A DNA stretch of 64,000 bases from Metallyticus violacea (Eukaryota; Arthropoda; Insecta; Mantodea; Metallyticidae): positions 140,779,501 through 140,843,500 of the forward strand of contig CM060831.1 in NCBI GenBank assembly GCA_030762175.1, written 5' to 3'. Positions within the stretch are counted from its first letter, which is position 1. Each line of letters opens with the position of its first letter. Below, piece by piece: positions 33,178-44,150 of this stretch. The notes beneath the pieces are model-generated. The model was not told the origin of the DNA. It searched no databases and saw only the letters and a program-made list of their open reading frames with translations. The position numbers were made by a program, and so were the translations under genes.

Positions 33178-34754
33178 GTATATGTACATTGTACATGTTT
33201 CCTGAGAGTATCACATTTTCTTTGATTGAGTTGATAAAGTTTTATGTAAAGATCTTCATGATATCATGTTAGATAACCCTGACCTTAAACAATAATATTC
33301 TTTTGCTCAATTGAAAGGTTTTCACAGTTTCTTATTGAAGCAGAACATGCAACAGCACATAAAAATTCTATTACAGGGTTGAAGAGAAAGTTGCCACCAC
33401 AATTAAAAAAAAACCATAAATCTAGAAAAGAAGTTTAAAATTCTCTGAAATAAATTATTGCAGCGTTTTGTGATTTTCCAAGTACATGTATTAACATTTT
33501 ACTTCCTTATTTATTGTGCTTGTTTGGTTATATGCTTAGCTGTATGCTTTCACACAACTTATTGACAACATATAGCCATGATAGCCAACCTATCAATACA
33601 TATGATCAAATATCCCACAAAACAGTAGATCAGGTGAAAAGGTCTGTCTCTTCTCTTATTCGTAAATACTGTGACTGTTCATAAGAGTTTAAGCTTTGTT
33701 GTTTTCAGATTTTTTCTTGAGTCAAACATTGTTATGAGTTTTAAGGATTTAAATTATAAATACGAAAAAGACATTTCACAAATAATTTAGTCTTATTTTA
33801 ATAATGGTCAAACTTAGTTTCATATGCTACATTTTTTATATCATAGGTCATGAGCTATAACAAAATTTAGAACTCATAAAAATATTAACAACTTACAGTA
33901 CCCATTACGGAAGCACCATTTACACTTTAAAGATAAGGTGAAAATTGCCAGCTTCATATTATTAATAAATCATTACCACGTAAACTATTGAAGGGCCAAA
34001 AATAAATTTTTGTGCGCTTGTTGTTGAGGTGGAACTTGACTACCACACAAAATTTGAAGAAAATCAGAGATATATGCTTTTAGATAATTTTCAAAATATT
34101 TTTGCATATTGACCATTTGTATTTTCAAAATAAGGATTATAAACATACAGTTTGAAAGTACATTTGATAAACTTTAAAATGGAATACATAAAAATATTAC
34201 TGTTTTAATTTTATAAGAATTATCAGCAATAAAGTAGCCTTCAAATCAATACATAGATTGGTCTTTTGACTAGAGTGGTGACATGTTTGAGTATAAATTC
34301 ACCATAAATTATGAGACTTATATGAAAAAGGCATATAAATGGATTTAGGATTTCGAGAAGCAGGATAGTATTTGTTATATCAGCCTGGCAGTGGTTAACG
34401 TGCAAACTGACGCTGAAGGACGCCCTGTTCACGTGCACGTTTTTGACTTTGAGTTGGTGCAAGCACATTGCACAGGTTTCATTGCTCAGAAGGAGTTTTC
34501 GTGTTCCGGCAGGCACGGGGGAATTTGCATACTAGTACGCTACACTGTTTTGCGGAACCCCCCCGAGTAATTTGCCTGATTGGCTGGGAGGTAGGGGGAA
34601 CTGCTTTGTTGGGCAGGGTCTAATGGTTTCACCACTGCTTGTCTTCCGATACTTTAGAAGGGCTCTTCAGTCTCTTTGGAATTGGCGTGGATAGTCGCTG
34701 TGTACTTTTCAATAACACGGCTCTCTTCTGCTACTGAATATAATAAACGTGTGA
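33178..34754. other. No gene recognised
   Basis: AT-rich to about 34380. A GC-richer stretch at 34400-34650 includes a C8 run and a 91-codon minus-strand frame that is not recognised. Confidence 0.35.
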
Positions 34755-34880
34755 CCTACCTAGCGAGTTGGCTCTTGGGTAACGCCTGAGATTCATATTT
34801 GGAAGTTTTGGGTTAGGTTCATGTGCCAGCCAACATTATCATACTTGTTTTCGTGGTTTTCCACGAAACTGATTAAAAAA
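34755..34880 (+). repeat. tRNA-like SINE, family F, partial
   Basis: TAGCGAGTTGGCTCTTGGGT (box A region), a mutated box B (TTTTGGGTTAGGTTC) and TTTTCGTGGTTTTCCACG. This follows the layout of a widespread insect SINE whose head reads GCGAGTTGGC..TG.GGTTA and whose body contains TTTTCCGTGGTTTCCC. Only one copy here. Confidence 0.45.
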
Positions 34881-35920
34881 CGAAGTGGGTGGAACAAAAA
34901 ACCAATAAATAAAGAGTTATTGCAAAGTTATACTCAAATTTAGGAAGAAAAATTATAAGTTTAATTTTTTAATTATTAGTTTTACGATCCCATATGACTA
35001 AATTTTTTAGGAGATTGGCGTTAGGTTTTAATTAAGGTTCTTAAAAAGTGCTATTTTGATATTTTCTCTTCACAGAAAGAGTTGAACATGATGCAGTTTT
35101 TCACTAAAATTATCCAGATCGTAGCTAAATATGTATAACAAGTATACAACCTCTACACTTAGGTTTCTATTATACAAAAATATTTAAGGAAATATATCTT
35201 GAAATCCCCAAAACAATGTTATTACCTTAATGAAGTAATACTTTTAGAATAATTCCAATAGAGATATTATTTAATTTCAGACACTTTTGTTTAAAGATAG
35301 CTAATATTCCGTCACACAGAGCGATTTAATATTAAAATGTTATAATATACTTATAACAGAATTAATGGCAATTATTGAGCTTTTCAGTGCAGCAACACGT
35401 ACACTTAATCCCTAAAAATGTATGTATAGCAATATTGGAAACAAGAAAGACTTTAGATATAAAACTTATCCTGTCAGGCTGTGTTTTACCTCTCAGCTAC
35501 TAAGCCTGCCGCAACCGCGATGCTCGTAGTTCAACTCCGCTTCCTAAAACGTGTGTACTTTATCTTACAGAAGATGCTGGTATTGTGGTTCTACCAGACT
35601 AAACAGATCTTGTATTGGGAAAACACATTTTTAATAAATTATTGCCTTTGTGTACATTTAATTGCCAATGTTTTCCTATATATTACGTAACCCGCAGCTG
35701 TGTGCTAATTTTAGGAGTGATTTTATTGCCGAATACTTAACGTTTTACGCCAATTTGTGCATAATATTGGAATTTTTGTTCTGAAAGACCATTTATTAGG
35801 AAAAAAAAAAAAAACTAAATAAATTTTGCACGCAAGCAATCAGAAGATTCGAGTTTAAAATAAACTTTATAACTAGAGATTTGCTCTACCTCAACTATTC
35901 AACCATCTTCGAGAATTTCG
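34881..35920. other. No gene recognised
   Basis: AT-rich. A box-B-like word, GTAGTTCAACTCCGC, at about 35527, preceded by CTCTCAGCTACTAAGCC, hints at one more decayed tRNA-like head, but no body follows. Confidence 0.35.
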
Positions 35921-36190
35921 GTAGTGTAGGCCGAGTTCATTAAGACGCGAACTCGTGAGCGGAAGGTCTGGGGTTCGATTCCCACCAGGACCATCTTCCC
36001 TGACCGAAGTTTTTCCAGGTTTTTCTTCAATGGTAAATGCCGGGAAAATACCCTAAACTTAGGCCTGGGGTCCTTCCTATTTTTTTTAAAAAAATTCTTT
36101 CCATGTTTATTATTTAATCTCGTGTATCTTCATTGCCCACCACCTGTGATGCCTCAGTAGTTAAAACGGCCCCTAAACGCCATTAAAAAT
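35921..36190 (+). repeat. SINE family B, copy 3 (full length)
   Basis: TGTAGGCCGAGTTCATTAAG, GGGGTTCGATTCCCACCAGG (intact box B), ATACCCTAAACTTAGGCCTG, a poly-T/A region and a tail of GTTAAAACGGCCCCTAAACG plus CCATTAAAAA. Confidence 0.9.
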
Positions 36191-37929
36191 ATTGAGAACG
36201 AATGCATACTGCCGTGAAACCGGCAGGAAAGTAACTTCCAAAGACATGCTGCAGGCTGCGATACATTTATTGTGGCTTTCAAGTAGGAATAGTTGTGAAC
36301 AGTAGCCAACGGGAAGCGATAATTGGGTGTTACCGCTTCACTCATCTGCTCTCGTTTTATATTTCGCACACTATTGCATTGTTCTCTCGCGTAAATTGCC
36401 TTAACGCAAAAAAAGTCGTATTTAAACAATTTTAAACATAGCATGCCAATTTAAAAACAAATTAATTTGATCTTTAAATTCACAGAAACTGGCAATGACT
36501 TCTGTGATGCTGTCACCACTATCGGTTACGCGGAGGCAGTTAGACATTGTCACTGTCTGTCATCTGGGTTTTGGTTATTAATAATGATTGGATCTAAAAT
36601 CCCGTCGCGTCCTATTTCTTTTATCAAGTCGTCCTCTTGTCACTTTCCAGCATGCTGAGCACAGGATTCCTAAGTCTTTTAGTGTCACTTTGTCAATATT
36701 TTCGTGAATAAGATGTTCTACATTTTTCTGTTTAAACTTTTTGCCACACCCCGTTTTATTTGAGGTAGTGTTTATAACTGATATTAGCCTTTCCTGATAT
36801 ATTATTTCAGTTCAGAATTTTAGTTCGTGTTTGTTTTAAGTTCTCGCGAAATGCTACTAAAATAATTTCGTTCCATTCCTCATTCTTTCTTAAAATTAAT
36901 AATGTGGTCTCTCTAACTCTTTTTGATTCCGTTTTCGCAGTTTTTACTTATAATGAAAATGTGAATATCCAACAACTGGCGGATTGGTTCTCCATCTCTC
37001 GATCACGTTGATATTGCTCATAGGCGCATGCGTGAAAAAAACATAAAACAGTCATCTCAAAGTGAAAGATACCACTTGAATGTTGACAGATTTATAATAA
37101 AATATTTAAATTGTTACCATTTATAACAAAATATCAGACCAATATTGCAGAATATGTTCTGTAATTTAAAATAGGAGTTCATAACTAAGGACCAGACATA
37201 ACTTAATTCAATGTATGCCATAGTATGGTAAAAAAAAAAAAAACCTCTTGCTTTTTCATCGTGTCACTTGTAGCTCTCTACTAAAGCTTTACATTATTTT
37301 GTGAAACAAAGTACAATTTCATATTTTACAAGGAATTCTAAATATATGTAATTTATTATACCACACTTTTGCAGAATAGGAATGAACATTTTGTGGTCAT
37401 ACTTCCCAAAGGAAGTTGAAAATTAATTACAACATTAGACAGTAATGAGTAGACTCCTAATTTTTATGCAAGTGCATATTTTTTCCTGTAATGTGTCATC
37501 TGAAAACTTAAATCTTTGACATATTTGCTTACTAGTGCCATTGTACTTAATTTGGTAACAGTTTCGAATAGTTAATCCAGTACATATGCCGCTTTTGCAC
37601 ACGACATTAGTTCCGCCGCAATCCAGGCGCAATAACACAAGGCGTGGTAAAAAATAATAAAGTGGAACTGAAACATGTCTAAAAACTAATTTTGTAATAA
37701 GGAACTATATATTGCAACTAGAAAGGTAAAAAGAGCACATCCCTTATAGGTATAAATATGTTGCTCGAGCGCTTTGATCTATTAGCTAGTAACTACCTCG
37801 CATAATCCCTGCCCGATCAACTTGCCAGTTGCCAGTTCAGGCCACCTTTGAGTTTTCTTAGGTGGGTGTCAAATAGTCAACAGTACTTAGCCGCGCGCGG
37901 TTTTACCTGCTCAATGGACGTAGGAATTC
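36191..37929. other. No gene recognised
   Basis: A 96-codon minus-strand frame at 36154-36444 mostly overlaps SINE sequence. The rest is AT-rich, with a GC-rich word GCCGCGCGCGG near 37893. Confidence 0.35.
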
Positions 37930-37963
37930 AAAGATAAAATAAGAAGAAGGTTTGTGAAAGGAT

Positions 37964-38076
37964 GGTGCCAACGGCACGTAGTGTTCCCAGGCGGTCACCC
38001 ATCCAAGTATTGTCCATGCCCATTGCTGCTTGACTCGGGTGATCAGCCGGTGTCTTCAGCATGGTTAGCCGTTGGC
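37964..38076 (-). rRNA. 5S rRNA-like segment (pseudogene or LINE/SINE part)
   Basis: On the minus strand it starts GCCAACGGCTAACCATGCTG, then GAAGACACCGGCTGATCACC, GTCAAGCAGC, CAATACTTGGATGGGTGACC and GCCTGGGAACAC, ending GTGCCGTTGGC. This follows 5S rRNA from its first to near its last base, including the closing GCCAACGGC/GCCGTTGGC helix. The middle (GGGCATGGACAA) is altered relative to a normal 5S. It is not in a tandem 5S array, so a working gene is unlikely. Confidence 0.75.
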
Positions 38077-38329
38077 TGGTTATCGGGAGAGGATTTGATC
38101 AACCCAAGGGTCAGAAGCTAGTTTTCTGTTGGACCCAGGTGTGTCAAGCAGTCATACTCGGGTTGGACGGTTGTCTGGCAACCTGGTGTTTCAGAAATTT
38201 TACATCCAAGGGGTCTCATCATGTCCTTGGGAAGCCTGTAAGATCTGCATCTTCTAGGGGCCCTATGGTCGTTGTCCCCTGATCTTACCAGTTCATTTGG
38301 GTTGTTCGAGATATCATGGAGTGTCCAGG

Positions 38330-38700
38330 CTCTTTCTCGTACGACGTGTATGATGTACGAAACGTTGGACTGGTGTGTAGGATGTGGGCTGGACAGCAGC
38401 GGTCGGTGCCCTACATAATCCTTAGCACGCGGTTCTGCAGGATCGTGGTCGGAGTCCCAGCTACCCGAATTTCACAGCGGTATAGAACCATCGCCTGTAC
38501 TGTGGCACGGTACACGCGCAGTTTTTGGGTCAGGTTCACGAAACAAGAGCTCAGGGTTGGGTACAACTGCCGGAGAGTTCGATAAGCCTTTCCGGACTTT
38601 AGCGAGCATATGTTCCCTATAGATCAGCAAGCGGTCCAGCAATACCCCTAGATAGCTCGCGCAACCGCCGGCGATGTAACACGAGGTCCTGCCGACACCG
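38330..38700 (-). pseudogene. LINE reverse transcriptase C-terminal relic
   Basis: Translation gives CASYLGVLLDRLLIYREHML and AKVRKGLSNS, then after a frameshift RQLYPTLSSCFVNLTQKLRV, YRATVQAMVLYRCEIRV and TTILQNRVLRIM-stop. This is the order of thumb-region blocks in Jockey-type LINEs (YLGVTLD..L.., LYPLL...S.LS...KLRLY.., I.P.L.YA..VW, LQ..QNK.LR.I). Upstream RT core is absent. Confidence 0.7.
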
Positions 38701-38720
38701 AGGATGTCTGCTCTGAGTCA

Positions 38721-39561
38721 GGAGAATAGCGCCCGGCCACCTTGGCGGTGCATTACTTATATAGCCTCAGACTCCTCCTACTAGTGATGATTGCACCCTC
38801 TCCAGTGCGGATATATGAATAGGCACCATAACTAGGATTCTAGCGGAATTTTAGCGGACAATTCGGAAAAAATGGAATACACAATTAATTCATGTACATA
38901 CACACGCACACACTAACCTTAACGCTAATCTCAGGTAAACCCTAGAAACCGATGGAACCAGTGATTGGATGCGGCGAGCTACGGCCTAACGGCCTACGTT
39001 TGCCTCCTTTTCTTTAAAAATAAGTTGATAGTGCATTGTGTGTAACTGTGTTAGGCGGTAAATCGTTGTAGTGGTGGCAAATGTCCTTTAACTCTAGCAA
39101 AACCTATGTAGTGTCATCTAGCGGCAAAAACCATAAGCAACTGAACACGATATAGAAAATAGGTGAGTGATAAGTGTCTTAAGTTCTGGATAAACTATTC
39201 GGAACAATTACTCTTCATTTTAATTCTATCTATTTCTACACATTTCCAATAATACTACATATTTTTAGATAGCTATACTTGTTTACATTAAACTAACTTC
39301 GTGCTAATGCCGTATAATTAAACGAAGGAAACTATTGGAAATTATATATTATTTTACAATTTTAAACTGCAAGCAGTCCGGACATAATAACATGCATATT
39401 TCAGCATATAAGAAGGATCAACCTCTCCAGTATAGACTGGTATTTCTGTATTTAATCTGTCATCTTGCACCCCTTTTAAACTGCAGCAAAAACCAGCTGA
39501 TTGATAGGTCTCTCTACATAATGACCGCATTGGCCTATCACCTGAAAGCAACCAACTTTAT
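38721..39561. other. No gene recognised
   Basis: Minus-strand GGCTATATAAGTAATG near 38760 resembles a TATA element. Otherwise AT-rich DNA with no coding signal. Confidence 0.3.
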
Positions 39562-40833
39562 AGAAGGTATGTCCATAGGTTTCCAGTCTCCCTGAAAAGG
39601 ATTATCGCCTTCACAAACCCTTATCTGATGTCATACCTTATCTGTTAAGTAAATAATTGCAACTTCTGCTCCGCTATGTTCAGTCGTTCAGATATAGTTG
39701 CATAAAGAAGACTCTGTATAGAAGATTGTGACATGTTCATAATGGAGTTTCGAACGGTTATTAAGTTGATTACAAAAGAAGGACTTACTCCAAATGAAAT
39801 TAAACAGCGATTGGATGCTATATATGGGGAAGCACCCCCTCATATTCTGCCGTAAAAGAACGGGCCAAACTTTTTGGAATGAGTTGAGAAAGTATTGAAG
39901 GTGAAGAGCTGCAAATCGACCCTTGGAAGTTCTCACTCCTGAAAACATCGCTCTTGTGGAAGGAGATATTACGGAAGACCGGCTGCTCAAAGTTACAGAA
40001 ATAGCAGCAAGGTTGGGTCTTTCTAAAACAACAGTCCTTCGAATTATTCATGAAAATTTAAACATGAATAAGGCTAGTGCAAGATGGATGCCTAGACTTC
40101 TTTCCTCAGTGCAAAAGCAGCAACAACTCATCTGTTGTCAGGCATTTTTGGAGCTTTGACGTGGTAACGAGAGAGAAGTTCTGCAAACCATTGTTACAGG
40201 ATATGAAAATATGGTTCTCTACTATGACCCCTTGTCCAAAAGAGAACCAATGGATTGGCGTAAACCTGGCGAAGCACCGCCTATAACGGCTAAGATCACT
40301 CAGTCAACCAAGAAGATAGTGGCCATGATCTTTTGGGACTATGAAGAAATACTGTTCATCGACTTCAAGGAGACAAACACCACAGTAAATGGGGAGTACT
40401 ATGCTGGCCTACTGCACAGGCTACGTGCTTCTATAAAAAAGAAAAGGCAAAGAAAGCTCAGTGGTGGCGTGCGCCTTCTTCACGACAATGCGCCTGTGCA
40501 AACAGCTCTTGTTGCAAAGAAGCTGTGAAGAAATGCGGCTTCAAGGAGAGTGACCATCCCCCCTACAGCCCAGATCTAGCTCCCAGTGACTATTTACTCT
40601 TCTCAAAACTGAAGAAAGTCCTTTGAGGGAGGAAATTTAAGTGTGGCGAAGAGGTGAAGAATGCTGTTTATGCCCATTTTGCGGACAAAACTTCTATTTT
40701 TGGGGAGGGATTGAAATGTTAATATGAGAATTGTATTGCAATTAAGGGTAACTATATTGAAAAGTGAAATATAGTTTTTGTATATATGATACCTAGAAAA
40801 TTGTTAGGCCGGAAACTTATGGACAGACCCTTG
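39562..40833 (+). mobile_element. Mariner element 2, near full length
   Basis: Left end AGAAGGTATGTCCATAGGTT and inverted right end CAAGGGTCTGTCCATAAGTT form terminal repeats like those of mariner 1. About 1.27 kb. Sequence and internal order match mariner 1 closely, so both belong to one subfamily. Confidence 0.9.
39733..40767 (+). pseudogene. Mariner transposase (DD34D type), disrupted
   Basis: Starts MFIMEFRTVIKLITKEGLTP. A frameshift/stop after GEAPPHILP breaks the N-terminal domain. The helix-turn-helix VTEIAARLGLSKTTVLRIIH is intact. The first catalytic aspartate motif (TGDET) is changed to TGYEN, losing the Asp. WRKPGEAPPITAKITQSTKK, FWDYEEILFIDFKETNTTVN and LLHDNAPVQTA (second Asp) follow. 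The third Asp lies in YSPDLAPSDYLLFSKLKK after a frameshift near the KKL stop. It ends IAIKGNYIEK. Compared with copy 1, the breaks fall at different places, so the two decayed independently. Confidence 0.92.
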
Positions 40834-41944
40834 TGTTTCATGGAAATGGAGCAGGTATAGCTTCATCATTTATTCCAATATTCATATAAACATTTTATGG
40901 CTACAATGCTCTTATTTGACACCAGTTCAGTTTTTTTAGTTATTATCACAGGAGAACATTGAACAGTTGTGAATCTCTATCAGAATGACTTAGTTGCAAG
41001 TTTCTTAGCCGCGAAACTACGGTATGTATGGCTATGGATGATATTTTTAACTCCGGTAGAAAAGTTGTGTGTCAAGTGTGTAACGAAACAATAGACTGTA
41101 CATGCAATCTCAATTGTTTCACCATAAAAATAAACAGTTCACTTATAAACAAATTTAAATGCGTAAAGATTCGACTTGAAATGAGTTTCATAAAGAAGTG
41201 TGAAGCCATTATCGTTGTAAAAATAATAAAAGCACTAAAATATCATCAGAACTGTCGTGTTATGTCAAGAATTGTTTTCATTAAATAAACATATTTTCCG
41301 ATATTTCTTCATATTAACTCCTAATAGTGACATTGTGGTCCATGCCTTGATTGATTTTAGGATTGCGTCAAAACATATGATATATATACAGGTGTAATTT
41401 GTGTAAATTTTTGTTTTAAATTTAAGTGAAATGTTTTTGGAAAAATGTTAATTCCTTGTGCAATTCTGATATACATTTTTAGTACATATTTAAGGCTTTT
41501 TTGTATATTTATGTACATACTTGAGTAATATTCGTAAAAATTCTCACAATGGAAATGAGAAATGTTTTTTCGTCTTTACTACAGCTGGATCGAAACATTC
41601 CACTATTGTTGTGTCATTGATAGAAATATATGCAGCAAAGGCATGTAAGGAATATTTTTATCATTTCCTGATTTATTTTTCTAATAGAAAAAATCGAACA
41701 TGATATTCACACTTAAGTTATGGCTAGAATTCTAAAAACATTGCTTTGAAAGCGTGGTAAAATGCACCCATTTATTCTATGTTAAAAAAACGGATTCTAT
41801 TTCATTTTATATTGCAATTATTAGTATAAACAGAAATATTGACATAATCCCATACCATCCATACTTCCCATTTACAGATATTTTTGGTTTTGGCTTGTAT
41901 TTTTATTAGTTATTTGTTTGAAATTAATCTGTATTGTTGTTTGT
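40834..41944. other. No gene recognised
   Basis: An 86-codon plus-strand frame at 41028 has a Cys-rich start (VCQVCNETIDCTC) but no match I know. AT-rich. Confidence 0.35.
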
Positions 41945-42180
41945 GTTATTGTTTTAATTGTATCTTTTTTTTTTTTTTCAGCGTCACCATATATGTGCAC
42001 TCAAACGTCTGTACTTGTTTCCCAGTTTGGCACGCTTGCAATACCATACCACATTACTGATGATAGAGGTCCAAGACTATTTTCACCATGAGGAGAAATC
42101 CTCATGACAGGAATGAAAATTGAACTCGGGACTCCGTATTAATTGGTAAGTGCTCATATCTCTATGTCATAAGCTGGTAT
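41945..42180 (+). other. Candidate acceptor plus short open frame (unproven)
   Basis: A T14 tract ending TTTTCAG at about 41980 is a textbook acceptor. It is followed by 42 open codons (RHHICALKRLYLFPSLARLQ...) to a TGA at about 42109. A GGTAAG donor-like word lies at about 42144. A box-B-like GAGTTCAATTTTC (minus strand) in the same place suggests an alternative, a decayed tRNA-like repeat. Confidence 0.18.
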
Positions 42181-43424
42181 CGTAAATATTCAACTTAGTG
42201 GAAGCAAAACAATGAAAATGCTGTACATTTACAGTTTTAAAACATTGTTTGTAGTTAAAGTGATCCCATGAACAATCTTGGCAGTCCTGGAAACTAGAGA
42301 CAATAAGACGTTGAACACTTAGCTTATGGCACATTACCTTAGCTAAAGTACCAAGTCAATGAAGCTGATAAACCTGCATTTGTTTCGTAACCTAGTCCTA
42401 CTTATGCACTCTGTTGTACAGAGAATCAGAGTAAGTGCAAGTCCGTTGTACTGCACTCTGTGTTTGAGATTACACAGGGTCCTCATTGTGCTACGCAAGC
42501 AGAAATTTATTTTGCCAACTGCATTACGGCTTGCCACCTGAAAAAATATTTCGCACAGTCGAAAATCATAGCTTGCATTTTTTTCGGGGGGGGGGGTTAT
42601 TTCACTATTTATAAGCGGCAACTAATAATTAATATTGTACTTCCTCTCATTGTAAATGTTCCAATTTCCATTCTCCACTGTGAGATATGCCTGAATCCAT
42701 TTAAAAATATTTTTAGACCCTCGCTGCAATTCATCCTCCAGAATATTGCAAACTGATCTTCAGTATATTTGGTACAGCAGTAATTTTATATGAGTGAAGA
42801 TGTAGCAGGTGAGTGGCATACTGCCGACACTTGTCTTCAATCGTGCTAAATACTTTCGAGGAAAGGTTTCTAATTGATAGTGTGTTTCATCAAGCTTTCC
42901 TTTTATTAAAACTCTATATTTTGGTGGAGATGTTACTTCTCAAAATTGTGACAGATCTTCACACCCCGGGTGTGAATTTAATAATTATTAATGGTAATAA
43001 TTATTAAATATCTATAATAGCGAGTATCAGGAAAATGTATTTAGGTTACCTGTACGCGTACCTTTCTGGCCCCGAGCAATACGTCTTCCTATTGTCACAA
43101 ACCTAACAAAGCTGCGTATGCAGGTCTGCTGCACGAGTGGGAATTATAGTTCTTTCGTATTGTCACTTGTTAAAAATGCCCAGAAGTTTGTTAAAATACC
43201 ACAGGAGCATGTGTCGATGAGAATGGCTCCTTTCACTGTGACATCGGATGATCACCATCTCACCAATCAAAGACCAAAGAGTTGAAAATGGTATAATTAT
43301 AAGTAAAGTGAGCGCGTATGGGAACTCACCAATAATATTTGAATACTTTGAAGACCCAGTAAGCCGTGATCTCCTTTCTGTAGACCCTGTGAGCTCTCAG
43401 GACCACTTGGGAACTCTTTGAAAT
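42181..43424. other. No gene recognised
   Basis: Includes a G11 run near 42585 and several 60-98-codon frames with no domain. Confidence 0.35.
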
Positions 43425-43675
43425 TATATATAAGGGGAAAATTCCTTGCGAAGGCATCACAGTTTATTCAGTTTTTGCGCAGCGAGGCAGAGATGGAGTT
43501 CAGTTTGGGCAGTAGACACTTTTAGGGGTTTCAAGGCAGCAGTGTAGGCAAGCTCAGATCGGCTGGTTCGCACAGCTATATACAGTTTTGACTTCAGTTT
43601 ATACATCGCCGCGGTTATGCGAGCTTTATTCATTTCAGCGAAGCCCGCTAATCTCGTCGTTAAAGAGGTAAGTGG
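43425..43675 (+). promoter_or_regulatory. Candidate core promoter, first exon and splice donor
   Basis: TATATATAAGG at about 43424-43434 is followed about 30 bases downstream by initiator-like words TCACAGTT and TTCAGTTT. The DNA then becomes GC-richer for about 200 bp, containing GCGCAGCGAGGC and CGCCGCGG. It ends in AAAGAG/GTAAGT, a consensus splice donor at about 43668. The first ATG gives only a short frame, so this would be an untranslated first exon. It could also be part of an unrecognised LTR or other element. Confidence 0.3.
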
Positions 43676-43957
43676 CTGTCAAAAATTATCATGCAAATAA
43701 ACACTTCCAGGGGTTGAACGAAGCACTGTCGTGTGATTTAAACCATTTCCTTTCATATCCTTTTTCCCGTGACTACGAGGATTTCCAGCCCCTGAAAGAC
43801 CCGGCGTACGAAGTGGGGCTCTCGGGTAGATGCTATACCAGACATTATTATATCGAGATGGCCGTGGGCCGGCAACAACTAATCATAATTTGATCATTTG
43901 GAATTAACGCCGCGCCAGCGAGCCACTCACACCAACAACGACAAATCCCGCTTGAAA
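43676..43957. other. No gene recognised; GC-richer stretch
   Basis: The DNA downstream of the putative donor stays GC-richer (CCCGGCGTACGAAGTGGGG region). A 73-codon frame has no domain. Confidence 0.3.
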
Positions 43958-44150
43958 ATTTAGCACGAAATGCTCACCCACAGTATTTGATATCATTGCC
44001 ACATAACAATCATAAAAAATGTTTGTTCTTATGTATATATCATTTCACCATACAACACACAGAGTAGAAAACCGTAACACGCATTTCCTACAGAAGAGCA
44101 ACTGAAACATTTCGCAGGATAAACAAGGCTGAGCAAGGTCAATTACTTAC
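43958..44150. repeat. Dispersed repeat E, copy 2
   Basis: Shares TAGCACGAAATGCTC, ACATAAC..TAAAAAA, CGCATTTCCTACAGAAGAGC, AACTGAAACA and TGAGCAAGGTCAATT in order with 12152-12330. Confidence 0.45.

Larger units (their letters stand above)
37930..38720 (-). mobile_element. LINE 3' end with a 5S-rRNA-like segment
   Basis: Read on the minus strand: reverse-transcriptase C-terminal blocks (38330-38700), about 250 bp of untranslated sequence, a 113-bp 5S-rRNA-like segment, then a short tail (ATCCTTTCACAAACCTTC). The unit looks like the 3' end of one Jockey-clade-like LINE copy. Whether the 5S part belongs to the element or is a neighbour cannot be decided from one copy. Confidence 0.55.

Noticed and set aside
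34500..34800. Solo LTR with polyadenylation signal
   Set aside because: AATAAA and GC-rich DNA are present, but no TG...CA ends, flanking duplication or second LTR were found.
35490..35545. tRNA gene or SINE head with GTAGTTCAACTCC
   Set aside because: A box-B-like word without a convincing box A spacing or SINE body.
37964..38076. Functional 5S rRNA gene
   Set aside because: The internal region is altered, only one copy exists, and it adjoins a LINE relic rather than a tandem 5S array.
42055..42110. CTGATGATAGAGG as a hammerhead core
   Set aside because: No GAAA strand and no supporting helices.
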